Positions 31,101 through 40,400 of a DNA stretch of 64,000 nucleotides are shown here, piece by piece. Source of the stretch: Aphis gossypii (taxonomy: Eukaryota > Arthropoda > Insecta > Hemiptera > Aphididae). The stretch's first letter is position 1. Each line of letters starts with the position of its first letter. Made by a program: the position numbers and the translations under genes. The stretch is from contig NC_065531.1 in NCBI RefSeq assembly GCF_020184175.1, forward strand, positions 80,198,604 to 80,262,603. The letters run 5' to 3'. Under the pieces are notes generated by a model. It did not search any database. It had not been told where the DNA came from and saw nothing but the letters and a program-made list of their open reading frames with translations.

Positions 31101-31994
31101 TGAAGTAACACGAAGATTCACAGTGATAAAAATATAATTGTTATATATTAATTAGTTATTTTAATTATGCACTAATTGTCGACGAGCACGATAACATAAA
31201 GATATATTACAAGCATTGTGTTAAAAACAATTATCACCCTATATATAAGGTTTAAGAGTTATTTATTTATCCAAGATATTTTTTTTTAACTTAATGTGGC
31301 ATTCATGATTTATCATTGTCACACAGACAATATTATAGGCTTCGTTTTTATTTATTTTTTAGGGGTTTTTTTCAGGGTAGTTATGTCAAGTCTTTGGAAA
31401 TGCATTTCATCCCAACAAGGAAAGTTTGAAAAATCGGTCACCGGCCGTAGAGATCTCGAGGGGAAATTAATGAGGCTATAAGGTCCTGCGGCTACTGGGG
31501 TGTGGTCGAAGGACCTTTTCCTGTTGACATTGTTAAAATACCCTTTTGTTTACTTTCGAACGTTTTAGGGTCTTCGCTGACGCCACTTTCTGCTGTTCGT
31601 ATCAACTCTTGGTGAAATCGTTGTAGATCTTCCAACTGGTCAACAATCCGTTTGTACACACTTTGGTCGCCATCTAAAGTTTCCGGACAAACTACACTTT
31701 GTTGAAAATATAACAAGGCGCGAAAGAAACGAGAAACCTTTTATGAAAGTATATAGTACACAACATAATATGTGTATCTACGGATGCGCGCATGTTTAAC
31801 ATTGCATGTAATAATTATCTTTTCTTTATTGTTATTCCCAATATCTCATGGTTATAAATAATAAATGTATTATAGAAATGATCTGTACTACACGGACTAA
31901 TCGTATTATTAAATGATACACAATTAATGTAATAAAACTCACTTGAAACAAATGCAACCAAACGTTCGTGTAATGACTGTTGCAGTAAAACCAT
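1046..31994 (-). CDS. Coiled-coil protein gene, 11 coding exons (about 504 aa), family not recognised
   Basis: Exons, in transcription order: 31994-31943, 31691-31554, 27215-27065, 27002-26852, 17406-17249, 13806-13633, 13451-13370, 10239-10163, 5379-5214, 1503-1242 and 1149-1046. Each is open, has AG before it and GT after it, and joins its neighbour in a matching codon phase; the exception is the 10.2 kb to 5.4 kb junction. The product is rich in Lys, Glu, Asn, Gln, Ile and Leu, with long amphipathic helices and few Gly or Pro. There is no signal peptide, membrane segment or catalytic motif. The most strongly charged coiled coil lies near the C terminus. Kinetochore, centrosome or sperm-axoneme coiled-coil proteins have this general look, but I cannot assign a family and none should be copied as a name. 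The start is provisional, because a good splice acceptor lies just upstream of the ATG. The stop TAA at 1046-1048 is also provisional. Confidence 0.72.
1242..1503 (-). CDS. Coiled-coil gene, exon 10 (basic/acidic coiled coil)
   Basis: A 262-nt exon, the longest of the gene, follows TATATTTAG in phase 0. It reads ISELEIETNNLRRLNDTS, then LKQKRKKRREHEENQTKIL and NERRKLLETCNKKIENA, ending LEDCIKG. The Lys/Arg run followed by alternating Glu and Lys residues is typical of a parallel coiled coil. It leaves in phase 1 at donor GTACTT, and a 92-bp intron follows. Confidence 0.85.
1504..5213. other. Intron 9 of the coiled-coil gene
   Basis: 3.7 kb of A+T-rich sequence with homopolymer runs and a CA microsatellite. 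I see no exon or intact mobile element. Confidence 0.5.
4223..4267. repeat. A16 tract followed by (CA)14 microsatellite
   Basis: A run of 16 A residues (4223-4238) abuts an uninterrupted CA dinucleotide repeat (about 4239-4267). An A tail next to a microsatellite can mark an old retroposon end, but no body is recognisable upstream. Confidence 0.95.
5214..5379 (-). CDS. Coiled-coil gene, exon 9
   Basis: A 166-nt exon follows GTAACTTTTAG in phase 2. It reads ILDENIEKLTNKMISEFNKV, FIENYISNLVVSEFYSAQ and VKLKIPNVLFDEMTIK. It leaves in phase 0 at donor GTGAGA (5213-5208). The Ile-Pro-Asn-Val stretch interrupts the helical pattern and may be a hinge. A phase-2 entry is the only one that avoids an early stop. 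Confidence 0.75.
5380..10162. other. Intron 8 of the coiled-coil gene
   Basis: 4.8 kb. The main interest is that it could hide a small exon explaining the phase mismatch at this junction. A consensus donor (GTAAGT, minus strand, about 8251-8256) is present, but the sequence before it gives no exon of the required phase. A small CpG-containing patch lies near 6560-6610. Confidence 0.4.
10163..10239 (-). CDS. Coiled-coil gene, exon 8 (3' end ambiguous)
   Basis: The exon starts in phase 0 after CATTTTTAG and reads YIEMNDSLEVLIQQKAKQLH then HLNN. The best donor, GTAAGT at 10166-10161, gives a 73-nt exon ending in phase 1, which does not match the phase-2 start of the next recognised exon. A second GT four bases on (GTATAT from 10162) gives 77 nt and restores the frame, adding Gly-Lys. 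The end given here uses the in-frame choice. A short unseen exon in 5.4-10.1 kb is the alternative. Confidence 0.65.
10240..13369. other. Intron 7 of the coiled-coil gene
   Basis: 3.1 kb, A+T-rich. A short stretch at 10431-10490 has a TTTCGAAC core loosely like a Pol III B box, too weak to call a SINE. Nothing else is seen. Confidence 0.4.
13370..13451 (-). CDS. Coiled-coil gene, exon 7
   Basis: An 82-nt exon enters in phase 2 after TTTATTTTAG, completing an Arg codon split with exon 6. It reads NSILSEWNDFQTQSNEIS and VILADSINK. It leaves in phase 0 at donor GTAAAA (13369-13364). Confidence 0.78.
13633..13806 (-). CDS. Coiled-coil gene, exon 6
   Basis: A 174-nt exon enters in phase 2 after ATTTTAG and reads NAMNLQMKCDCIQIVCETC, SKVYIKVLNYEDICQQTG and KNLTIKIEDCKSELSMAEEK. 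It is cysteine-rich in its first third, but the spacing is not a clear zinc-binding motif. It ends in phase 2 at a weak donor GTGATT just below 13633. In the unspliced frame TGA follows at once, so splicing there is needed. The following intron is 181 bp. Confidence 0.75.
13807..17248. other. Intron 5 of the coiled-coil gene
   Basis: 3.4 kb with a TTA trinucleotide run (about 13871-13889) and a CpG-rich patch at 15480-16010, listed separately. No exon is seen on either strand. Confidence 0.45.
15480..16010. promoter_or_regulatory. CpG-rich patch inside an intron, possible regulatory region
   Basis: Sequence with many CG dinucleotides (for example TCTCGCGCGGC near 15540 and GCGTGCGCAG near 15857) stands out from the surrounding A+T-rich DNA and contains a (TTA)n run at about 15831-15855. 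No open frame explains it. It could be an intronic enhancer, an alternative promoter or an old insertion. Confidence 0.25.
17249..17406 (-). CDS. Coiled-coil gene, exon 5
   Basis: A 158-nt exon enters in phase 0 after ATGTAG and ends in phase 2 at donor GTAAAA. It reads WDSCCGNNTKNILKQLERQ, KQYYADIIIELKNRILSI and EEENQTTFAVFSQKM. The heptad pattern suggests a coiled coil. The other two frames carry stops, which fixes the phase. Confidence 0.8.
17407..26851. other. Intron 4 of the coiled-coil gene (9.4 kb)
   Basis: The largest intron of this gene. It contains a possible alternative last exon (22009-22078), several G+C-richer patches that look like transposon debris (about 18240-18360, 19690-19790, 20400-20660, 21160-21310, 23020-23160, 24900-25030) and short repeated motifs. 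None could be assigned to a family with confidence. Confidence 0.4.
22009..22078 (-). CDS. Possible alternative terminal exon of the coiled-coil gene
   Basis: After a good acceptor (TTTTCTTTAG, minus strand) a phase-2 frame reads QESLNLEAMINDCIQKTIP, then NEL and TAG at 22011-22009. It would join exon 3 (27065) in phase and end the protein early. An AATAAA-type signal lies about 110 bp downstream (near 21895, minus strand). The composition resembles the real exons, but it is short enough to be chance. Confidence 0.25.
26852..27002 (-). CDS. Coiled-coil gene, exon 4
   Basis: A 151-nt exon follows a good acceptor (ATATTTCAG) and enters in phase 2, completing a Lys codon. It reads ADSLAITHHVQNAIHECIRT, then SNITRIVMNHDRVRHTNGT and IVIK. 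Consensus donor GTAAGT lies just below 26852. An alternative donor GTAAAA just below 26870 would drop six residues (VKTNSL) and keep the frame. Either leaves phase 0, matching the next exon 9.4 kb away. Confidence 0.7.
27065..27215 (-). CDS. Coiled-coil gene, exon 3
   Basis: A 151-nt exon enters in phase 1 after ATCAATAG and reads DLESIQNVTFKSIKSLLNVF, then FESMCSQYRQNI and NHINEIELQT. It ends in phase 2 at donor GTGCGT (27064-27059). The next intron is only 62 bp (27064-27003), close to the practical minimum for insect introns. The content is helix-forming and polar, like the rest of the product. Confidence 0.72.
27216..31553. other. Intron 2 of the coiled-coil gene
   Basis: 4.3 kb, A+T-rich. 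It holds a relic frame on the plus strand that resembles a cuticular protein (28670-28885). Apart from that I see no gene, RNA or intact mobile element. Confidence 0.45.
28670..28885 (+). pseudogene. Relic resembling an RR-type (chitin-binding) cuticular protein domain
   Basis: A plus-strand frame reads YNWKYAKRDFTMGWHVNDRD, HGETTDSIATSFKILDG and LIGNETVSHNYQ, then TAA (28817-28819). It continues in the same frame as DFMACDLIWKN before a second stop at 28883-28885. The order of an aromatic Y-x-W-x-Y start, an RDG/GET-like middle, an LDG and a final GFMA-like motif recalls the extended Rebers-Riddiford consensus of arthropod cuticle proteins. No start codon, signal peptide or matching exon is present, and one in-frame stop splits the domain, so it is a broken copy if the assignment is right. 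The minus strand is also open here by chance. Confidence 0.35.
31554..31691 (-). CDS. Coiled-coil gene, exon 2
   Basis: The exon begins after TGTAG at 31692 with CPETLDGDQSVYKRIVDQ and continues LEDLQRFHQELIRTAESG, ending near EDPKTFE. Its base composition is clearly less A+T-rich than the flanks. Two donors would both leave phase 1: GTAAAC just below 31554, or GTATTT just below 31542, which adds four residues (SKQK). Unspliced, the frame runs to TAG at 31494-31492, so intron retention would give a short truncated product. A 251-bp intron separates it from exon 1. Confidence 0.75.
31692..31942 (-). other. Intron 1 of the coiled-coil gene (251 bp)
   Basis: Starts GTGAGT and ends TGTAG on the minus strand. 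No other feature is seen. Confidence 0.6.
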
Positions 31995-32011
31995 AATAAG
32001 ATAATTACTTT
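31943..32011 (-). CDS. Coiled-coil gene, exon 1 of those recognised (contains candidate ATG)
   Basis: A 69-nt exon is bounded by a strong acceptor (long T-rich tract ending TTTAG, just above 32011) and a consensus donor GTGAGT at 31942-31937. It enters and leaves in phase 1. The frame reads ESNYLI then MVLLQQSLHERLVAFVS, the ATG being at 31994-31992 with G at +4. If this ATG is the initiator, the upstream part is 5' UTR and a non-coding 5' exon should exist. If not, the protein is longer. The frame joins the next exon with a split Ile codon. Confidence 0.65.
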
Positions 32012-32078
32012 CTAAACGCAAAAAATAAAAAAAATAAATAAACAAAAACAATTCAAATCGAAATCATATTGTTTATCT

Positions 32079-32090
32079 AATATATATAAA

Positions 32091-32131
<41 letters not shown>
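32079..32131. repeat. (TA)n microsatellite, imperfect
   Basis: About 50 bp of alternating TA with a few interruptions, between the two minus-strand genes. Confidence 0.95.
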
Positions 32132-32133
<2 letters not shown>

Positions 32134-32386
32134 CACATACAAATATATATTATATATCTAGTCTCGTCACTATATAACATACAGTATGTATACAACGTTG
32201 ATTTAATATAAGTAATAAATAATAATAGCCAATTAACAATCAATAACAATAATTACACATTTTTATTTATATGTTTATAATTATATAAATATGATTTCAT
32301 TTTATGTATAGGTACACGTTGATAATCAAATTGACATTATGACATTAATACAAATTGCGCTCAGTTAATTAAATTTGAGCTTATTG

Positions 32387-32392
32387 TTTATT
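32387..32392 (-). terminator. Putative globin poly(A) signal AATAAA
   Basis: The canonical hexamer on the minus strand, about 150 nt downstream of the globin stop codon; a suitable distance for cleavage near 32370. Confidence 0.5.
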
Positions 32393-32543
32393 ATTATTAT
32401 TATTTTTTTTAAATTTAATTTCCAAATGACACATTAAAACTTATGGTTTGACAATGGAATATAATAATGCTATGTTCGATCACTTGAACATTTGTAATGA
32501 TATGAAATGTATGATTTCATTAAGCTCCTCTGCGGTTTTTTTT

Positions 32544-32687
32544 TCATGGACCAGCGGCTTCCGTATATCCTTTGATTAATGTCTCTATGATGAGTTTAAT
32601 GGTGATTTTATATATTGTTTCGATGTTTTCTGTAAACCGATCACCTAACGTAGTTTTTACTGCTTCCAAAAATGGCACTTCAATTTT
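32544..32687 (-). CDS. Globin exon 3 (helices G and H, stop)
   Basis: A 144-nt terminal coding exon follows GTTTTTTAG in phase 0. It reads KIEVPFLEAVKTTLGDRFT, ENIETIYKITIKLIIETL and IKGYTEAAGP, then TGA (32546-32544). The G-helix LG and the FT before helix H are typical of the family. The short C-terminal tail after the H helix carries no extra domain. Confidence 0.95.
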   Translation of the reverse strand, partial: KIEVPFLEAVKTTLGDRFTENIETIYKITIKLIIETLIKGYTEAAGP

Positions 32688-35600
32688 CTAAAAAACAAAA
32701 AAAGAACAAAAATAGAATGACATTGGTAACATATGAAACATATTAGACATAAAAATTATAAACAATTGTAATTATGTTTTTGTGTAATTCGAAGTTTGAT
32801 TAAATAAAATATTTAACCTAACTTGTATTTAGTTTTTTATACCATTGTATATGTTATGAATAAAATAGTAAAATGTCAGAATAGCTAATGCTTAGACATC
32901 AGAAACAAAATAATTGTTTGTCTTTAAATTTTATTACTTATTATTTCATGATTTAGGTTATCAACCTATACGAATCTCATCAAATAATAATTATTATATA
33001 ACTTCATAATGTTTATAAATACTAATGAATTCTGAAACTATGTACTGTTATGATTAATCATTTTAAATTCTAAGGGGAGGGATGAATATTGAATAATACT
33101 GAATGTATTGGTTTTACAGTGATGAATACTTTATTTTTTATTTTTATATATCTCATAACATTTTGGAGCAGTAAAAAATGGACGGAGAATTTCTACTTTG
33201 AAAGTTTCTGGTAGTGAATTGTATCTTGTTGCCAGTTTAAACAAAGTAGAAAATTTCCATTACTTTTTAACAGTGTTGTCGGAAAAAATTATGACAAAAC
33301 AAGAACATTAACGTAATATTAGTTTTTGAGAAAATCGATTTTGTGAATTTACTTTAGTAGTTTAGTTCAAATATGAATATTCGTAGATGTTTGATATTTT
33401 GATTTTGTTTATAAAACCACGATAATACAATTCCCAAATTATTTTGGATTTTTTTGAGGTGTTTATGCTCTTTGTAGGCATTTGAAATTTTGGAATTTAT
33501 TTATTTTTGTTTTTATAAATCTCTATGAATATGTTTCTTTGTAAAAAAAAAGTATTTGAGAATATAATACACGGCTTTTCATGATATGTATACTGTACAT
33601 ATAGCAATGTGAAAATATTGAAATTATGTAGCCATAATTTTTTGTTTTAAGTTCTTATTTTAACAAATCGTTTTCTCACTATTGTACTTATTATTACTTA
33701 TTTATACAATTACATTTTCAAATATTAAAATAAATCCTAAGTTTTTATTTAAATCAACACACCGTTCTATGATACTCGTGGTATTTCATAAAATTTAATA
33801 ACAATAATATAACACACATAATGATTTACCTGCTCACACACTTTTTCGGCTTTCACAATGGAGTTATTCAAAATTTGAATTTTTAAATATGCTTAAAGAT
33901 CATATATTTAAAATCTTGAGATCTATTGTAAAACTTTAATGTTTAGTGGTGATACAAACCTTTTTTTTTTCAAATGAAAAACTTCTATTTTCTATTGTAA
34001 ATTATTTAACTTATATATATTTTTTTTAATGTTGAAATATCAATATTGAAATTTGATCAAGAGTTTTTAATTATTTAACTTTGTGTATTAAATATTATGG
34101 ATATGGTAATTTTAATTTATTTATATTTTATAAAAAAATGGTCCAAATAACTGAAAATCTACTCGTTCAAAATTTAAGTAGATATATCTTGAAGATTTAA
34201 AAAAATGTTATTCACTAAATAATACACAGTGGAAAAAGATAGTTCTCATTTGTAGAACAGACGTTTGTGTGGCTTCAAGGCACTTCTTACATAGTTAAAA
34301 AAAAATTAAAGAAATTAAAACTACGGTTTTTAAGTATGTTTAAAAATTAAAAAATTGAAATTGTAATTTGAATAAATTGAATATTAAATGAATTATGATG
34401 GTGACATGGTGGATGAATCAATCAAGTTATCATGTAAAAATATTATAACTATTATTATAATATAATGAGTGCAATGTTTTTGGGTGAGTTAATTCAATAT
34501 ATCCTAATATAACTTATAAAAAAAATTAATTAAAACTATAGTAATACTTAAATAAATTGTAAAATGTCATTAAAAATGACGTATAGAGGCTAAACACACC
34601 ATCTCCATTCAACATCGTTTATCGCACGTAGGAATTTATTAGCCAAATAATTCATATTTAATACATCATATTTGGTGACAAACTCACGGGCGAGGAAGTA
34701 TGTACATTCATGTACTCAAAAATTGCTATACAGCTATGTGATTTTCTCAATATTTCTTTTCAAAACGAATTTGTATGCAATTTATACAACTCCAACAACT
34801 CCATAATATTATATAACTCATTAATTATAAATAAACTGTCATCGTAAATTTTCAATAATTAGCATTCTACAATCGCTTTTACCATAGAACTAATCCACAT
34901 CCGTTTTATACCATTGTAACAATTAGGTTCCTGGCTAAATGTATTGAAAACAAATAAAACATGTCGATAACCATTCTGAATGATTTCAGTGCTTTATCAA
35001 ATATAATAGCTGTGAATGATTTTTTTCCAATAAATGTATATACATTTCGTTTTGACGGTTCAAAGTTTCATAAACGTTATTATTATCTAGTTTTTCTTTG
35101 GTCTGTTATTTTCGGACATTAATCACACGTCAGACGTTATCAACTCAGGCCCAGCATCGGCGATTGCATGTCAATATATTATTATTTTCTATGTCAGAGT
35201 TATGAAATAGATTTGCCTCAGTTTATTACAAACATGCGTTATCTGGGAAACTCTATATCCGAAATTTATTATAAGCATTGAACATATTCATGAGATGTCT
35301 GTTTGGTTCCCTGCATGAGCTAGATTTTATTAATATTGTAGCTGGGATAATCGAAGTAATCGAAAGTAATTTATGAGTAAATTTAGTTTCCGGAATTTTA
35401 AAGAAAATAAAAATTAATTAATAAGAGGACGTCAAACCATCGTCTTCTCATTGTTTTCGTTACCTTCGTTAATTTTAATATTTGAATTATACATTGACGT
35501 TTTATCAAATTTATAGATAACACAATTTATCGTGTTTTGTAGGAGATACTTTTTAAATCTAAATCTTAAATGTATAATGATAAAATATTTAACCAATGTA

Positions 35601-37353
35601 TATTATTAATTTTAATTTTAAGGTTGGACGTCTACACGCAACAAGCACTATTCTTGTGTACTTGAAAGCTTATAAAATGTTTTTGAATTAAAATATTTTA
35701 CTGTTTTTCGTGTTAGTAAAGCAATATATTAAAAAATGATAAAACTTAACTTAAACAAGTAGAAAAAAAAATTATAAGTGTTTAAATTTCTATAAATTCT
35801 TTAAACTCAGTGTTTAGCTAGCCATGATTTATTTATAATGAATTTTGAATAATTAACCAGACGACAAAATCAATTTGTATGGCGTATGGAACTGTTAAAA
35901 CTAATGGTTTTGCCCATAATTCTATCGAACATATTGTACGTAATTGCATCAACAAATCACAGGGTGCAGTTAATTGTTCCGTAATGTCGAAGAACAACCA
36001 AAAACAATAGAACCACTGATGTGTGTCCTAAAAACGATTGCCATTATATCATTGCTTTTATTCTCGTTACTCGGACAAATTCATCAAACCCAACCGTTTT
36101 CCAATAATAACACAATATATTTTGGGTGACAAATCGTCTAATTTAATAGCATCAAATAGGTATACCTGTAACACCAGGTAAGGAGCAGATATAGTTTAGT
36201 TGTAAATATAATGTCACTGATATTATTATAATTTTCTATTTTAGATTCTGAGCTCTCCGAAAAATGAACTAGCGCCTGACTTTTCTAGTTATTTTTGATT
36301 TGAGTTACGTGCTTAAGATGTATCAATGTTCCCATTAACAACCCAATTCATAATCAATTAGATGAATTGATGTACTAAAAGTTTCACATTCACCTATATA
36401 TTGCTGTGTGTTGTGTATACTGGAAACGATCGTTGGTATTTTTAATAAGTAATTTATTAATTTTCATAATAGTTTTTACCGAAAGAAAATTATAACAATA
36501 AAAGAATATGTTAAAATTTATTACGTTTATAATTTAGTATTAATACTGAACAAATTTATAATTTTTGTAAAATACTTAAAAAGTTACTTTTAATGCACTG
36601 ATACAGTGGTACCTGACTTTAGTTTTATAGTATAAAGATATTGAAATTTTAAAATTGTTGATTTTTGGAAAGATATTCAAAATATCTTAGATAAAATCAC
36701 TATTATTTACAGATTTAAAATGTTTAATTGAGCTATAAAAAAAAATTCATTGTTGGTTAGAAAATTTCAAATTTCAAATTTGAATTAACTATTATGTTTA
36801 AAGTTAAAAATAATTATCATACTAATTTTAAATTTCATTATTATTTTTTTATTATTTTAAAGGAAATTTTTTATCTATATTAATAATAGCACAAAAGTAA
36901 AAGATAAATAATGAACAAATATAAAAACTTCATAAGATTAGGAACAAAATAGAAAATTTAAATATAAAAATAAAAAAAAATTACAATTTCAGATGATTAG
37001 AACTTTGATTAAAATAATATTATTTACATAGATTTATGTGAGATATAATAATTCAGAATTAAGATTTTTGGAGACAAAAAAAAAACGATTGTGACATCTA
37101 CATTTTTTTTTCAATCCTCTATTATCTATCAGTTTATAATCCATTAGTCATATTATCTACTAGTAATATTCGTGCCTCGTGGCTTTGCGTATTACCATGA
37201 TATTTTCACTTCAATACTTGATATTTCCATAATCCTAGCATTTCAAAAAGTATATGATACACTGATAAAAATATATAACTGTACAACCATAATTCAGATA
37301 CCAGTAGTTTTTATTCATTGTATTGCTTAGCTAAAAAATTGATGATTGATTTC

Positions 37354-37400
<47 letters not shown>

Positions 37401-40400
37401 ATTTAAAGGAAAGTTACACTCCTAAACGACTAAATCCTTCCATTAGTTTTTGTTAGTGATGGTTTTTTTTACGGTTAGAGCAATGACTAAGAAAATCGAA
37501 AAATTACCTCTTCAAAGGACCATCTAGATAAGATTTCTCGTTTACGGATAAAAGAGATTCACTGAAACTTTAAACCGTTAAAAAAGATAATAAAAAAGGC
37601 AGCATAGTGGAAATAATTTCACTCGGAATATTATTTATAACTGATTATTCTCGATATTATTTAAGTATTTATTGAAGCTGTATTCTTGAAATTCACCAAA
37701 TTTCTTAAAAAAAAAAAATATATTAAAATCAACGAAACCATTATGATTAATAAATTCTCATACCATTATTTTGTATTCGTGTATGTATAATTGTACAATG
37801 AAGTCATTTTTAACTGAGCCGATGCTTGATAATTAAAGTCAACCCGAAATAATTTACATACATACCTTACCAAACCATGGCTGGCTACGAAGTTCGGGTT
37901 ATCTCATGTACATACCGTTTAACTATTCAAATATTAGCTCACTCTTTTCAGAAACTAAATTAATGCAAAATGTAAATTTAATGTTAAAAAGCGTTGTCGT
38001 ATTTAAACGGGAGTTACAAATTATTCAATGGCCCGTTATGAAGACGATGATTTCAAATATATAACAAAAAAGGAAACAATAATGTAACGGAATAATGTAA
38101 TTTGTAACTTGTTTTTAAAACTTTTATAGACAATTTATTTATTACAGCAGGTATATTGGTATTTGAATAATATTTTATAAATTAGCGATTTTAGTGAGTC
38201 ATAAACACGAGCTATGTATTGTTATTATGTACCTATTGCATTTTATGTTTTAATTTTACTCGAGAAAAAGTCACAGATTACAATAATCTAAACGACGATT
38301 GTTTGTGTTTGTATTTAAAGTAGGTATGATATTGAACATTGATATTAATTATTTTATTATCTATACTGTAGTTAGACTTATGTATGAACCTATATATCCT
38401 ACTTCTTTATACACTTCTGAAATGTATTTAAAATAAGCATTTAAAACTTCAATATTTTTTCCTAATACGTATGTAAATGTGCGTATAATGTATAAACATA
38501 TTTAAAAATATGTATTGAAAGCTTTTTATAACTGGAATTTATTGTGCATTTATTATGCATGTATCATTTATTTATTTTACGATAGTTAAATATATATTAT
38601 AATTAAGTAGAGACAACGGTTAACAAAACAAATCTTGATACAATTTAACATACAAATAGAATTGGGATTTTTTCGATATCTTTTTACTTTTAAATATAAA
38701 ATCATACAAATAAAAAAAGTATTTAATTATTTAAATATCTAACAACTTACATATTGTATTTGTTACTTATATATAGGTACGCGTTATAATAATATTTGAA
38801 GATCTTTCCATTAATGGTGAACTGGGCTAGTATCGATTTATGAGAATATAACTCTGTTTGCAAGCAGGCCACAGATGTTTAAATTGTTTAATATAAGAGA
38901 GTAGGGGTTGTTTAACGGTAAGAGTTATTTATTTATCCGCGGCTGGTGGCGAATACATCCCGCGCGCGTGGAAATTCTTCTCATTTCATTAAATGCAAAT
39001 AGGTGTGACAGATGTGGCCTATCTCAGAGCGATTTATTATCATCTCGGAGGCCCGAACGTATATTGTGCGATTTGTTGATGTACGATTTCTATTCAATCC
39101 TATGTAATTCGTTCATTCGTTAGACAAAAGTTTTTCATCAAATTTACAAGTGCTGAATATTTTTTGGTCAAAGGTATTGATTTTAAAAGTACACTTTATC
39201 ATGGTGTTGCTTATTTTAATTTAAAAATTAGTTCCTTATTATCAGACCATTAGACCAACGTGGTCACAATATGATGTTCAGATATGGAGCTCTGTCAATC
39301 CTTTTAATAAAATTAAGGCATTCCAGTGAATTTGGCATCGTCATATAGTATAATATTATGCTCCTTGGTTCACCAAAAATTATAATCTCCACAATGACTT
39401 AGAAATTCCAACACTAACTTAATTCACCAAATCCTACTACCTTTCATTCCATTCAAAGTTAACGCATCATCAAAACCCGCTGTAATTAACCAACCATACC
39501 CCAGCGTAATCCCTGATAACCCTAAAGATGTCCAAAACTTACATTTCCTATAGAGAATTACTAATTTGATCTGTCAGGGAGCTCTATCGAGTGCTCTCCT
39601 ATTTTGTTATTCTCGTTATATATATAAATGTAATCAAAATTGCTTTCTATAAATAATTCTGAACATATTGTAATAATGTATTATTTTTTAAATAAAAAAT
39701 AAAATAAAAATTAGGTATTTTTTATTTAGTGTATTATTTTTTGTCACTGTCACTTACAATTTTATTTATTAATTTTTTTGTATTTAATCAATGTGGTTTG
39801 TTAAACCATTAGAGTATTCGATAAAAAATACTATGCCAATATGTTATTATAATCTTATTTATAAATAAATGTTTTTTTTTTTTTTGGGGGGGGTAAAAAT
39901 TGTTTTAGATGCCTCACACTGTTAGTTTGCGATTTTATGTTATTGAATCTTTATGTTGACGAAAATTAACCACTTGAATTGTGTATGTTTTTATTTATTT
40001 TCAGACTAGCATTATTTTTTTGTGAAATGTTTTAAAACGTTGTTTACTTGTTCCCGCTTGAATTAATACAAATAAGAAATACATGAAAGCATTTAGAATT
40101 TCATCAACATTGTTCGTTGAAAATGATCAAAAGTTCTTTGCTATTACCATATTATAATATGCATAATAAACTTCCAAAATTTCAAAGTTAAATAAAAGGT
40201 TTACGTAAGAAGTTGCTAAAAATTGAACTTAATTTTAACGTAAAAAAATGAGCGCCTTTTTGCCGAGTCTTATAAATATGAATTTTAATGAGTAATATGT
40301 AAAATAGTAAAATAATAAAAAATTTTTTTTATTAAATCCAATTATAGAAGAATTAAGAAGACAAATACACGTTCATTAGGATACTTGTAGTATTTATGTT

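Larger units (their letters stand above)
32012..32543. other. Interval between globin stop codon and coiled-coil gene
   Basis: It holds the globin 3' UTR (AATAAA on the minus strand at 32392-32387, about 150 nt after the stop), a TA-rich microsatellite, and then the T-rich tract before the first recognised exon of the downstream gene. No TATA box or initiator can be singled out because of the repeat. Confidence 0.5.
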
